A stretch of 64,000 nucleotides of DNA from Nepenthes gracilis. Its lineage: Eukaryota; Streptophyta; Magnoliopsida; Caryophyllales; Nepenthaceae. The translations under genes were made by a program, and so were the position numbers. Of the stretch, positions 49,861 to 63,530 are shown piece by piece. The stretch is taken from positions 1,674,001-1,738,000 of the forward strand of contig BSYO01000004.1 in assembly GCA_033239525.1 (NCBI GenBank), read 5' to 3'. A model generated the notes under the pieces. It was not told where the DNA came from and did no database searches. It saw nothing but the letters and a program-made list of their open reading frames with translations. How positions within the stretch are numbered: position 1 is the stretch's first letter; every line of letters starts with the position of its first letter.

Positions 49861-51200
49861 TTGATTAACCGCATAAGAAAACATTAAATGTGACTTATTG
49901 AATGGGATTCTGACCTAAATTATAATTTTTATAATAAAATATTCCATTATAAATAAATGCTATGACTTACAAAATCATCTTTAGTAATTAATAATTTTTC
50001 ACAATTAATGCATCCTTATATAAGTCTTCCACATTTAAATATATGTTAGATAACGCCATTAGAATATTTTATGTTTAAGTTATTTATTTAAAAATTTTAA
50101 ATAGTGAATAGAAAAAAACGAAAAATGCAAACCAAGGTGAAACTCGATAAGAAAACGCCTACCCTCAATTATAAGATGTCCCCTTATCTTATTCTTATTC
50201 CAATGGGCAAAATTAAAAAGAAAATTTAGAATTTATTAATTTTTCAGGTGACCCGTATCACATATTAGAGGTAATTTATTAAACTGGATCTCCACTTAGA
50301 AATGAAAAGTTTTTATAACAAAGTTTTTATGTCAAATAAAAAGTCATTCCCGTTTGAAATTATATTTTTCTAAATTAAAAATTTTCATAATTAATAGTTT
50401 TTATATAAATATTACTCATTTAAATATGTATTTTAATAAAGTTTTTAAATTATTTATTTATTCATTTTAAATAAAAATATCTAAATTTTTTTCAATTAGA
50501 TACACTTTTTATTCCTTTGAAAAATTTATCAATATATAAATACTATATCAAAACTGACAAAAATTATTAGCTTTGACTAATTTTAATTAGTCACATCACA
50601 TATTGAAGTGAATTATTAGGTTAGTCTCTACTTATTGCCTTTTTTATCTACCCATTTTTATTAAAAAAATGTTATGTTTAAAAAATTCATGTTTAATATA
50701 CCCTACTATAATTAATAATTTTTATATAAATATTACTCATTTAAATGCATAAAATTAAATAATATTTTTATTAATATTAATATTTAATAAATATTAATTA
50801 TTATAAAAAAATTATAAAAATATATATAAATTTTTTAACAATATTAAATTTTTATTTAAAAAAATTATCATTTCTATAAGGGATACGTATATAAGCAAAA
50901 AAAAAATGATTAGCTGTGATTAAGGACTTTCAAAATAAATACAGGACGTAACCGTATTAACCGACATTGATAATTATTAAATCAGATTTGGACTTCAAAC
51001 CGAAAAAGCATTTTTTGGAATGGGAAGACCAACTTACATATAGATTTTAAATCGTCCTCTAAAATATTTTTTGATTAAAATTTTATAATTAATAATTTTA
51101 TTAAAAATGATCATAAATATAAAATTTGGATAATATCTTAATAATTATCTTATCTCAATAATTTATATTATATATATTTTAAATAAAAATATTAAAAAAT
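49860..51200 (+). other. Base-level mosaic of two other sequences in the window
   Basis: Alternates every few bases between satellite 44870-46200 and non-satellite 52570-54000. For example, at 50170 AAGATGTCCCCTTATCTTAT follows the non-satellite source and ATGGGCAAAATT follows the satellite. At 50286 GGATCTCCACTTAGAAATGA is followed by satellite-type TTTTTATAA. See findings. Confidence 0.8.
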
Positions 51201-52565
51201 AAAAAAAATATCTAAAAATTTGTCTAATCCGATCAGAAAATTATTATAATTTTAAAAAAATTATCAATATATAAGTACAATCGGCAAAACTAACTAAAAA
51301 ATTTAGTGTTGATTAATTTTTTAGGTTTGCCACATCACGTATTGAAGCCACTTATTAAATCGGATCTGACCTAAATTATTGTTTTTTATAGTTAAATTTT
51401 TATTATAAATAAATATTATGTTAAAAAAATTATTTTTAATAAATGATAATTTTTCATGATTAATAATTTTTATGTAAATATTACTCATTTAAAGTGACTT
51501 ATTAGACCAAATCTGACCTAAATTGTAAGTTTTTATAATTAAATTTTTATTATAAACAAATGTTATGTTTAAAAAATTATTATTAATAAATTATAATTTT
51601 TTATAATTAATAATTTTTATATCAATATTACTCATTTAAATATATATTTGGATAAAGTTTTTAGAAAATTTTATTTAGAAATTATTTATTTATATATATT
51701 TTAAATAAAAAATATTAAAAAGAAAAAAAATCTAAATATTTGTCTAATCCGATAAGAAAATCATTATAGTTTTAAAAAATTATCAATATATAAGTATTAT
51801 GAGCAGGAACATTAAAAAAATTTAGCTTGTATTAACTTTTTTAGACTAGCGACGTCACATATTAAAGTGACATATTAAATCAAATCTGACATAAATTATA
51901 ATTTTTTATACTAAAATTTTTATTATAAATAAATATTATGTTTAAAAAATTATTTTTAATAACTAGAAATTTTTCATAATAAATAGTTTTTATATAAATA
52001 TTACTCATTTAAATATATTTTTTGATAAAATTTTTATAATATTTTATTTAAAAATTATTTATTTATGTATATTTTATGTAAAAAAATTAAAAACAAAACA
52101 ATATATATCTAATGATTTGTCTAAGTCGATAAAAGTTGTTATTGTTAGGCTTATCACCTATAGATTGCCTCAGATGTTAAAGCCGATAGTGAAGAGGTTA
52201 TCAAAATGTTTAGGCTTAGGGATAGGTCTTGTAAACAGATGGGGTAGGTTTAGGATTCAAACAGCGCCTCAGCTGACCTAATTGACTCAATTGAGGTGGT
52301 CCACGATTATCTTTCCACATGCTAAAACTATTTATCATAACCGGTTAAAATTATTTGACAGATATTTCAAAAATATTCACTCACGTATGTACGATCGTTT
52401 TCAAATTGATAACCGCCATAATTGTAATCAAAGAATCGCTTAGAAAAATGAATGGATATACACCGATATTTATGATTTTCCTTGTCAAGCACCCGCAAGC
52501 TTTGGTACCCAAGTAACCTTCATCATTTATATATTTACTTCCCTCTCGCAAAAGAAATGAGGATA
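51200..52565 (+). repeat. Satellite monomers and duplication copy 2
   Basis: 51200-51490 matches 46190-46480 (box at 51330). From 51490 the sequence matches 48740-49860 (box at 51849), beginning in mid-box (AAAGTGACTTATTAGA), so two array pieces are joined at 51490. Confidence 0.9.
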
Positions 52566-54060
52566 ACACACACTCAAGAGCCTAAATACACAAGGAAGAA
52601 ACCCTAAGAAAACAATAGAAATGAGAGGTCAAGGGAATAACTATTCTCGCCCCTGATTACACTGAAAGGCTAAGAGTTCTCCATCCCCCTTGAGGCTATT
52701 GACTCCCAGTACAATCATTCTTCCCCTCTCTCTTAAGTCGCTCCCTGTTGAATGCATTCTCAGGAACTAAGTCTTCCACAAGCCTTCAGCGATCAACGCC
52801 ATTGACGACCTAGACGACGGTCAGCAAAGTTTAAAAATTAGAAGGGAAAAGAGAAAAATCCCGCGGGGTGCAAACCAATGTGAAGACCCAGAAAGCACGC
52901 CAACCCTCACATTCTTGAGATGTCCCCTTCTCTTATTCTTACTCCAACCGGCATCTGTGAGGGCCTCACCCCCGTACCGAATCCTTCATCGCATGACCAG
53001 TAGAGTCGACTCAAGAGGTGGGGTATAAAGGGCCACTCCACTTAGAAATGAAAAGAAGACTTAACAAAGTCCCCGCTTTCATTGTCATCGCTAAAAAGTC
53101 ATTCCCGCCTCTGGTTAATCTCTCCCCTCATGGGTCCGTCATGCCTTTCCTTGCAGCAGTCAAATTTAAGTGAAAGCATCTCTAAGTTGCCCCTCAGTCG
53201 TGCGTACTTTCAAGTTATCCCTCAATTAGGTATACCTTTAAACTGCCCATCAACCGGATGCACCGAAATACTTAATCCTCTCAATTAGATACACTTTTTT
53301 ATTCCTTTTGAAAAATATCAGATTTGAGTGTCGGATGATATATCGGGAAATGAGTTCCGTCAATTATTCGACCTTTTAATTTTAATTGTATTGCGTAAGA
53401 TCTATGTTCGAAGAGGTGAGGATCCTACTTGTTGCCTTTCTTTATCTACCCATCACGAGTTGGGCCGAGCAGTGGTGTCCTCTGAGTTTCATGCCGCACG
53501 AGACCCTACTAGGCTTCAGTCCCCTAGGCACGTTGACGGACGGGCTCTTCTTTGGACCGGTCCATAAAATTATAGAACCCATCACTATTAATATTAATAT
53601 TTAATAAATATTAATATTATAAAAAGTTTATAAAATTACTATATAAATTTTTTAACATATTAAATTTTTATTTAATGGTTAAGATTTCTTATAAGGGATA
53701 CGTATATAAGCCAAGTCAAAAATGATCAACGGTGATTAAGGACTTTCAAAATAAATACAGGACGTAACCGTACAAACCGACATTGATAATTAAGAAAGTG
53801 GCACGACTTGGACTTCAAACCGAAAAAGCGTGGCGTTTGGAATGGGAAGACCAACTTGGGCCAAGTTTTGAAATCTTCCTTTAAAATATATATATTTTTT
53901 AAATTTTAATAGCTAAAATTATATTAAAAATGATAAAAATAAAAAATTAAGATAATATTTTAATAAATTATCTTATCTCAATAATTTATATTATAAAATA
54001 TATTATTGAAAAGTAAAAAATAAAAAATAAACTTAATATTTGAAAGCTTCTTAACCACGC
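52566..54060. other. GC-richer non-satellite block, unidentified
   Basis: Phrases such as CTCTTAAGTCGCTCCCTG, CCCGCGGGGTGCAAACC and CACGTTGACGGACGGGC differ sharply from the satellite. It may be part of an LTR element: the phrase AAACTGCCCATCAACCGGAT resembles 56617 (AAACCGCCCATCCATCAGAT). Short frames (53082-53604) show no known domain. Confidence 0.45.
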
Positions 54061-55855
54061 GCAGCAAGCTTTCATTTGACGCGCAAGTGCGGGCGATAGA
54101 GAGCGATGAGGTGCTCGTCTTTTACCCGTAACCCCGTCTGACTTTTGATACTTATTTGACCGGTGAAAATTTACCGGTAGTCAAATTGTGATGTCGTTAT
54201 TGTTACAATAGTTGATTAATATAAATATTGAAAATAATTATTTTTCATTCCTTTTACATATTTTTAATAAAATAAGAGTGATAAGCCCAATATAAATTTG
54301 AACAGGATCAAAATTAAAATTAAATATAAAAAATAGGTCTAGTGGCAAGTCAACAGATATGGTTAAAATGATAATTAGCCTAAAACAAAGTTTTCGGATG
54401 GCAAATGACAATTGAAACAGAGTCGTTCATGTTAGAGCATTATCATAGCGAGGATGAACTGGAATAACAGATTATTATGATATAAATAATATATCCTATA
54501 ATATAATTATAGAATTATAATAATATTATATTTTTGAATTCTAGGTATTTGAATGCTCAAATCTTTAATATTTTATTCGTAAGATCATTAACATCAGTAT
54601 TAATAATCCGATCATATTGATATATATTATGCCATTTTGTAAAAATGAATGACCGAATTCATAATTATTTGTATAGTTGATATTATAGTGAATGTGTATG
54701 TTCTCATTAAAGAATTAGTTCCTTAAATTGTGTTGAAATACTACTTTTTTATGAAAGTTTTACGGCATATTAAACAACAATAATTACATAGAAATTATAC
54801 AAATTACATATTATTATATATCATTTATAATTATTAGAATCTCATAATCAATTATTATACATAATTAACTCAAAAGAAATTAAAAGTGTTCAATTTATTT
54901 ATTACTAAAGTGATATTTTAGTTAGTATCACACTTAATGGGTCACATATATTTTGTGTCACATTTATCGTTGCTTAAAGATTTTTATTAATTAAATATTA
55001 ACAATACAAAACGTGTAATTGACATGCATAAATTCTCTTAATTGCTCCCTTAAAATCCCGTTTATTCGTGTTTATGGGAGAAAGTTTGAAAGAAAAGCTT
55101 AATAGCACATTTTAATCACAATTAATACAAGCTCTTAATATAATGAGTAATATCATTCATATTTTAATTAAATCAAGATTATTATTTTTGTCTAGAGAGA
55201 GAATAAAGAGAATAAAATTTAAAATAAAGATGAGATGTATACTTACTTTTAGTAATTTTAATATAATTAAATATATAATTAAGTATATAAATAAATATAT
55301 AATTATATATTAGAGAGTACGTATGAAATATAAGTATTTATTTTGGGATTGATTTATGGTCAAAATGTGTGCCATATTTCAAAGTCATATGATTCAATTC
55401 ATATAATACAGAATACACTACGTGTGAATATTAATTTTTAAATTTTATGATTGGTAGTTTAAATTTTTTTAAAAATAGCAGAATAATTAAAATTGTATAG
55501 AATTATGAATGGCAAAATTATAAAAACTTTTTAAATATATTTTATAAAATTTACACGGAATGAAACATCGTATAGACAAATTTAAAAAAATTTACTTGAC
55601 GCATTTTGTATTATTTTTACGGAGTAAAATTGTATAAATTTGTCATTTTTTATGTTGGCTATATATATATATATTTTAAAGTTCTATGGTTTCATATAGT
55701 TTTCTTGTCTATGTTTAGAAGATAATTATGTAAATTCAGTTTAATAAGCTAGAGTTGTCTATAACTTGACCTAATTTTTTCTATACAATAATAAAAAATG
55801 TTATTATTTTTATTTTTTAAATACAGCTTTTATTATAATTTGTTTTGATCGCTCC
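54061..55855. other. AT-rich intergenic DNA, nothing seen
   Basis: A GC-richer edge at 54050-54130 is followed by AT-rich sequence without coding or repeat signatures I can name. Confidence 0.6.
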
Positions 55856-56830
55856 GTATTTACCTTGGGCCGGCACAAACCCAATCCGAATCGGCAGCAT
55901 GAGGGGAGCCTAACAAGCGTTAGACTTTGCCTCAGTGAAAAGACCGGTCTAGCCCAAAGACATGGCAACAATTAGAGTGAAGCCCATTGAGCAATCGGTA
56001 TCAATGGCCCAACCGACAACGCAGTCAAGCTAACTAATCTGAAAAATTGTTGGACAAGTAACTAGCAGAACAATCAAAGTATGCGCGCATAGGATGCCGC
56101 CTGAAACCGCAAGAGGATTGTACTAGGGGAACACTTGTTGCCATTGTATCATAGAAAAGCAATGCCTGACATGATGGCATCTGTCAGTATCCCTAACAAC
56201 CGGCGAATCCTGATGAGACAACTATTAGCAACCTTAATGACAAATCTTTCCCTGACAATGTATTATAAATTCCATTTTCCTTTAAGAAGAGGGGGAGGAT
56301 GGAGGGTAAAAGGAAGACCTAAAAGAGAGAAGGCAACCTACAACAAGAAGGGGTGTAGACCGAAAACACCATCCAATGTATGGCCCTCAAGGATGAGCAG
56401 AGTTCAGTAGGGAGTGACCCATAATGGAGGGACACCCCCGGATAAGGTTCATTTTTCCTTCGAAAGCCAGCCTCTTTTTCCAATGCCACTTTCCCGAATT
56501 CCTAGCGTGCCACTCCCTTCGATGGACACGCCAATGGGAGCTTAGCCCTCCACCAAGTGAGTCACTCTCTACGAGTGCGTATCTAGTAAGCCACTCCATA
56601 TCGAGTGTAATCACAATCAAACCGCCCATCCATCAGATGTATTTACAAGAGCCATGCCTCCTCTCACATCTCTCATTTACATGCAACAATGCATGTCAAT
56701 CCTCTAATATTTTATTTGTAATTTGTGGTGCATAAATTCTATGTTAGTAGTAACAGGGATCGAACCCGATCCATTTCGACCTGTAGTGAAAGAGTGAAAG
56801 ACTCCATAATTCGTACCACAATTTGAGAAC
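55856..56830. mobile_element. LTR-like dispersed repeat
   Basis: GC-richer island with phrases typical of plant LTRs (GGCCCAACCGACAACGCAG, TGATGAGACAACTATTAGCA and GAGTCACTCTCTACGAGTGC) and weak similarity to 53130-53290 and 22650-22830. The sequence GGGATCGAACCCGATCC at 56758 resembles a tRNA T-arm, but no tRNA fold surrounds it. Ends are not defined. Confidence 0.4.
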
Positions 56831-59800
56831 GAGAGATGCATTATGTTTATTTTTCATTATTCTTATCTAAAATTTTATTTTTATAATATTTTTAGTTTTT
56901 ATTTTGTTTAATTTTATTTTATATCAAAAAATTTCAATTTTGACGTAAAATGCTCAAAGAATAAGCATTGTAATTTGAATTTGTAACTTTTATATTATTA
57001 TTGTATCATGTATTAATACACGATTTTTAATATCAGCAATTTGATATAATTTTTATATATAATAAACAAATGATAGATAATTAAATTACAATATTCTTAA
57101 TATTTTTTACTCGTATTGTCATTTGTATTTTGCCAGCTTCCTTTTCTCCTATTTCTATTGGTTTTATTGAACCATATTATTCTATTTAACACGGATTATC
57201 ATTAAATAGACCCAATCAAAATCAGCCAATTCAGCCATTAGATTAATTTAATCTAAAATTTTATAAAATTTAGTAAATATATAAAAATATTACAAACAAA
57301 TATGATTATAAACTTAGACTCGATTATTTTTTTGGATTGGACACAATTACATGTAAAAATATTTGATTCAACTTATTCTGGACAAAATTATAATTTCTAT
57401 AAATATATTTTTTAAATTTAAATAAATACTAAATTCTAAAAACTTATTTTTAGTAGATTATATTTTTATGTAATTAATATCTTATTATGTAAAATACATA
57501 CAAATGTGATTTTTTATTCAAAATATTATAAATTTTAAAATATTATATATTTTTATGAACTTTTTTTTTTTTTTTTAACAAATACGTTTTTAAAGAAACA
57601 TTTTAAAAAATATTCATGGAACAGTTATAATAGGCCTAGTTTAGCTTGTAAACAGACACAGTAAAAATTTTTGACTCAAATAATTGATTCTTATCTGACA
57701 TGATACATATTATCAATAAGAGACTTTTATTTAAATTTAGCCCGTATTCAATAAAAATTCCATTTTAATTAAATTTACTATCAAATATATACAGTCAACT
57801 AGTCAATAATTACCTATCCTCGTAGCATTATTCTTGATCGTCAAACAAAACGGCAAGAAATAAATAAAAAAATATATATTTTTACCCTGTGCTCGTGAAG
57901 AAAGTATTTATACTTTGTCCTGTCATTTTTAAATGATATATTACTACCTTGTGACTTATCGTAATAAATTAAAGTTTTCAAAATTTAAATACTAAGCAAT
58001 TTATCTAAAGTAATTTGTATACTTTATAATTAATTTAAATAAGGGTTTTTAAACTGACTAATATCAAATGCTACTTATAATTAGTTTAGCATATGTCTAA
58101 CTGCCTCCACTAAAACCTATAATTAAAATATACACAATGACAATTAAATCAGTTAATTTTTAATTGACTTAACTGCTCAGTTTATGGCCGATTATTCATC
58201 TATAAAAAATTATCAATAACTAATAACATAATTAGAAATATTACTTCCTACATTCTCTAAAAATGGGGTGGATTACAGAAAATAAGAAATACAGTATAAC
58301 TATCTAATACACGTATTATTTTATAAAAAAACAGAGCCAAAATTTTCATGTCACTTTCATTCTTTCAATTTTTTTTATATTTTAATTTTTTTAAATTATT
58401 AATTTAAACGTCAGATGGTATATCAAAAAAGTGAATCCTAATTCGTTTAAAATTTTTATTTGCTATTATAATATACAGAATTTGGATGAAATATTCGATA
58501 ATTTAACATGAATTTATTTGAATTATAATTTTATATTTTATGTGTATATTAAGAAAAAAATATATATATTTTGATTAAAAATTCAAGAACGAAATAAAAT
58601 ATACATTTTGATGAAAAATAGAAAAAAATAATTAATAAAAACAAAAAGTCCCTAATTAAATAAAAACGTAAAATTATCAATGGGAGCATTTTTCAGTTAC
58701 TCTGGTCATTGAATTATATTTAATATAATTACTGATCTTAAAACCCTAAGAAGAGCCAAAAGTACCTTCATCAGTCCGAATCTCCCCAGATAGAATCTGC
58801 ACACCGAAAGCTATCAAATTAACAAAAATATATAAAATATGATATTATTTTATAATATCTCAGATTATAAAAAGTCGACCGTTACTTTTAAAAGTTATTT
58901 GATCATTTAAAAATATATAATAATTATACATTTTTAATAAATAATCAATAAATATTACTTATAATGTGTCATATAATTTTTTACTAATTGGCCCTTCACC
59001 TCCAATGAATTTGGGGTCTCAATCATTTTAAAAGGAATTAATTTAACTCATATTAATTATAATTATTTAATAAATATTAAATAATTATTTTTAAAATATT
59101 AATAAATATAAATATTAAATAATAATTATTAAAAAATATTGAATTAATCTCTCTTATGCTCCAATTGTCACCTCCTAGACGAGCACCTATTTATGCTAGA
59201 AGCGATGATGCCGGCTTGTGCCTTTCAATAGGGAGACAATGAAGCCGAAAGCATTATATTTCTAAAATTTAGATATTCTATTAAAAAAATATTATTAAAA
59301 TAGCATTAAGGCCGGTTAAATAAAAAAAAAATAAAATTAATTAATTTTTAATATAGAGATAATAAATTAGTGGTTTCAAAGGCCAGACGTCAGTCAAGCA
59401 CATGCTGTCACGATGGCAGCCAATGGAGGGTGACCTCTGGCACACTAAAACGGTCAGGTGAGTGTAATGGAATGTGAGTAGGGGGTCGCCTTATTTATTG
59501 AAATTTAAAAAATGTTAATCAATATTATTTAATTTTTTAAATAAAAAAATTTAAAATAAATTTTAAAATTTTTTTCACATTATTTATAAAAACATTAATA
59601 AATTAATCTATAAATATTTTTAAGATAGTAAAAGAAATGATAAAAATATCTCCTATTTATACTTAAGATATTAAATATAGCATATTACTCATCTGTTATT
59701 GATGAATATATATATATATAAAAGATATGATATTATTTAAAATAATTTACTTATAAAATTAGATTAATTTTATTTATTAAAATATTTTTATCAAATTAAA

Positions 59801-61550
59801 TGAAATTTGATATTAAATTGATCAAAAGTAATATTCATTAACCTATAGACCTTAAAACACCAAAGAAAGAAAAATATTGATCCATAATATTTAAAAAATC
59901 TAATGCATAACTAAATAAGCAAACTAAATAAATAAAATGTAATTAAAAAAAACCTTCATACGACTTTCAATCAACAATATTCATAAAGTAGAAGCGATAT
60001 TTTTATCAAAATATAAGAAGCAAAACTCTATTGAAATTTTTGTTATTAATATTTTGTTTTTCAGCAGTATATCCAAATAAAATTTTAATTTTAATAATTT
60101 TATTTATCCATGTATTTTTCTATATGATTCTTATATAGTTAATTTTATTATTTTTTATTATAAATAATATCTTCACGCCTACAATATGTATTATAAATCT
60201 GTTGAATACTGTCAAAATAAATATTTATTAAAATACTTAAAATATATAAATGATGTAATGAAAATTCAACACGTTCATTTGTTCAACATCACCATCAATA
60301 TATTAAACTTCAAGTGGAATACGGCCATCTAATTTTGCCAATTACGATTCAGTCAGAGAAAAAATATACCCAAATATGAAGCAAAATTGAAATCGATTTT
60401 GAAGTTCCGTTCAAAGTCAGAGCCGAAATCAAAAATTAAGATTGCGATATCGATACTTACATACACCAATAATATCATAATATTAACCATATAAATATAA
60501 CCAATTATTTTATAAGATCAATGGAAAAATTAAATAAGTTATCTTTCTTCCAAAATTAGGTCACAGTGCAATTTGAGCTAAAATCATGTCGTCCAAAGGG
60601 GTGGCGCTAATGAAGGAAAACAAACACAATTGCAGCATGACAAGGAAAACCACAGCAAGTGGATCGTCTAATGCAGTGCTTTTGACCCACCCTATCTACA
60701 CGACCAATTGCACAACAATATTAAATTAATAAAAATCACCACGGCCTCTGCCTTGAATTTTGGGTAGTTAGTTTAATTTTTATTACTGTATATCTAAATT
60801 TATTTTGTTCGGTATATTTTTCAAACGAGTTCACATATCCGAAACTTTACCCCAACGCACAAAAGGGGGCAAAGCCACTTGGTTATTATATATATAATAA
60901 AATTATTTTATTCGCACCGAGAGAAAATGAGGGAAGCAACAACACCAGACACAATTGCACGTTGAGGTAGCAAGTTAAGTGCAAATGCGTGTGTAAAAAA
61001 GTATCAGATCAATCGGTCCCATTTAAAAAATTATATAAATAAATCATATATTTTATTAATTTGGTTGAAAATTCTTAATTGACCTAAGTAAATTAATTTT
61101 TTTGATATTTATTTTATTAACTTTTATTTATCTGATTAGTCAATTTTTAAAACATTTTTATCAAATTAATAATATATATATTTTTTAAAAAAATATTATA
61201 TTAAAAATAGTAAAATAATAAAAATTATTGACCCACTAACAAAATTTTCGGATTCACCCCTTCACAAGAGTTTCATGCACAACCTAATTATTTTGGGGCA
61301 CGATGTGGTCATGTGGCCATGTCTCCACTTTGCTTTTGGTCTACAAATAGGCAACCTAATTAACTACATGTCTTCAATACCAATTATTACTGTCTCAACT
61401 TATATAGTATATAATATTTATAAGTCAAGTCATGTATTCAGACTTTAGCCCAAAACCCTTTACCAATACACACACACACACACACATATATATATAACAA
61501 GTGATCTCTCTCAATAATATTACTAATCATTTTAAAAAATATTTTTAAAA
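56831..61550. other. AT-rich intergenic DNA, no gene recognised
   Basis: 57300-57600 has weak similarity to the satellite's second half (AAATTATAATTTCTATAAAT, TTATTTTTAGTAGATTAT). 59140-59500 is a short GC-richer patch. A 47-codon frame starts at 60586 (MSSKGVALMKENKHN) in a GC-richer patch but matches nothing I know. (CA)n lies near 61470. Confidence 0.5.
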
Positions 61551-61930
61551 TTGTATGCTCGTAAATATATTGTGTGAATATTGTATTTTTAGGTAGTATT
61601 TTATTAGGTAATATTTTATATTTTGGGTATATTAGCATTGATGTATTTTAGGCTAGTGTATTTTTTATTTTTGGTCCATGTTTCTTTTTACCGTTGCATC
61701 TTTTGGTGTATAAATACACTCGTTCTTCTCAGTGTGTAAATATAAGAAAAAGGCTGCACAGCCCATAAATGCAAATACCAGACTTTTCTCTTTTCCAACA
61801 AAGCACTTGAGTGCTATTTGCCCTTCTGCCTTCGTCATTTGTCTCCTTCGTCTTCGCCTCCTTCCCAGGTCGTCGTCTTCTTACAGATATATATGATAAT
61901 TGCTTATCTTTCAATAATTAATTAGCTTGT
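61550..61930 (+). mobile_element. Possible copia-like LTR end
   Basis: GTGTATAAATACACTCGTTC at 61708 is a good TATA region. It is followed by AGTGTGTAAATATAAGAAAA and a CT-rich tail ending in TTCTTACAG (about 61887), as in R/U5 of many plant copia LTRs. A real gene promoter with a leader ending at an acceptor is the alternative. Confidence 0.35.
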
Positions 61931-63530
61931 TGGAAATTTAATAACAAATATTGTTCAAATTATTATATAATTTTTTGATAATGAGGGCATCAAAAGCGCA
62001 AAGCTCAAACTAACCGTGTTGGTCTATCATTCAGAGATGAGATTTGAATTATTCCACTACCAGAGTTAGTGGGGCAAATGTATATATATTCAGACTTAAC
62101 TGATCTTTATTATAATTAATCTTTTTTTAGTCATTGTTGGAGATTCTGAAATTGATCTTTTTATATTTGATAGCTAACTAATTTTAGTACTTGTAAATAC
62201 TATATAGTTTTAGTTTAGAGATTTTAATTAATTAAAAAAAACCCTCAAATCATGGCCTAATTTTTTAGGGTATGATTTCCTCAACTGATCATCAAGATTC
62301 TACTTTTAATTATAATCTATCAACAGGATCACATGTTTACCTAACATATCTCCCTCGTCTGCTTATTAAATGGTGTTTTTTTTTTTTTTTTGTGGGAAAA
62401 TGTTTAATTGGTGATAATTTGATCTTTAAATTGGCTAACACGGGCACTATGCTCACTATGAAAGTGATCAACAAAGATTTAGAACATCCAAATGCTTATT
62501 TTATAAAATAAAGTATTGATAATTGATGGATAAGATAAAAAATTATAACATTCGTAAATGTTAAAAGTTATACTTATAAAAAATAAGATAATTTAAAGGG
62601 TAATTAAGATTATTGATATACTTAAAATGTATATTAAATAAAGTTCATATAAGAGAATGTTAGTTAACTATAGTTAGTGAAAGAATAAAAACAAAAAGAT
62701 AGATATAAAAAAATTTGATTAGAAAACCTATATATCTAAAATAATATATATTATACATTCGGTAATTTTTTCAATTCAATTTCAGTTCCTTTATTTTTAT
62801 TGTCAACTTTGTTTTAATATGTTAAATTATAGATAAAAAATTATTTATATTTTAAGTAATAGATTAAAAAGTATCATAAAAATTAAAACAGTGTCTAAAA
62901 TTCAAAATAAGACTTAAATTTAGATTTTTAACATAACAAATTGATTAACTTTTTTTTGGCCAAAATATAATCTGTATTAATACAAAATTATTGAGAATAC
63001 AATTTTAAAAAAATAAAAGAAATAAAAAAAATTTAAAAGGTATAAAATAGAAAATATATTTGTAAATTTTCCTATACAGAATATTATGCTGGATATTATG
63101 TCATCCCAGTTAATTATCGATCTACTTCATGCAGTTCTAGTTCAAGAATCTATGTTGCTTTATTTAAAATAGATTTGTTAAATATATTATCTATTTATAA
63201 TATATTTATAAATTATTTTTATATAAGATCTATTAGATATTTTTAAGAAAAAGAGAAAATTAAATTAAACCTTAGGTGTAACGAATGAATTGCAGAAAGA
63301 TTGCAGAATAGATGAGAGGTTTATTTCTCTAGTTGGGAACTTATCCTTGGAAGTTGAGATTAGGGGTGACAATGAAATGGGGTGAAATAGTTGTTTCAAT
63401 TGCTATTTTTTATTGGGTTTTATATTACTACTTTATTGGTCTCATAATTAATGGACAGGTTATTTAGAAAATTAAGCAATATTTGTGTGTGGAATATTTG
63501 GATAGAGAAGTCAAACAAAGGTCATGAAGG
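61931..63530. other. AT-rich intergenic DNA, nothing seen
   Basis: No gene signature. A 79-codon frame at 62272 spans a poly-T run and has no recognisable domain. Confidence 0.55.

Noticed and set aside
53082..53604. Short frames in the GC-richer block
   Set aside because: No family motif, overlapping in different frames, and the block appears repeat-derived.
56740..56790. tRNA T-arm-like GGGATCGAACCCGATCC
   Set aside because: No acceptor stem, anticodon arm or D arm can be drawn around it in either strand; such phrases are common in plant repeats.
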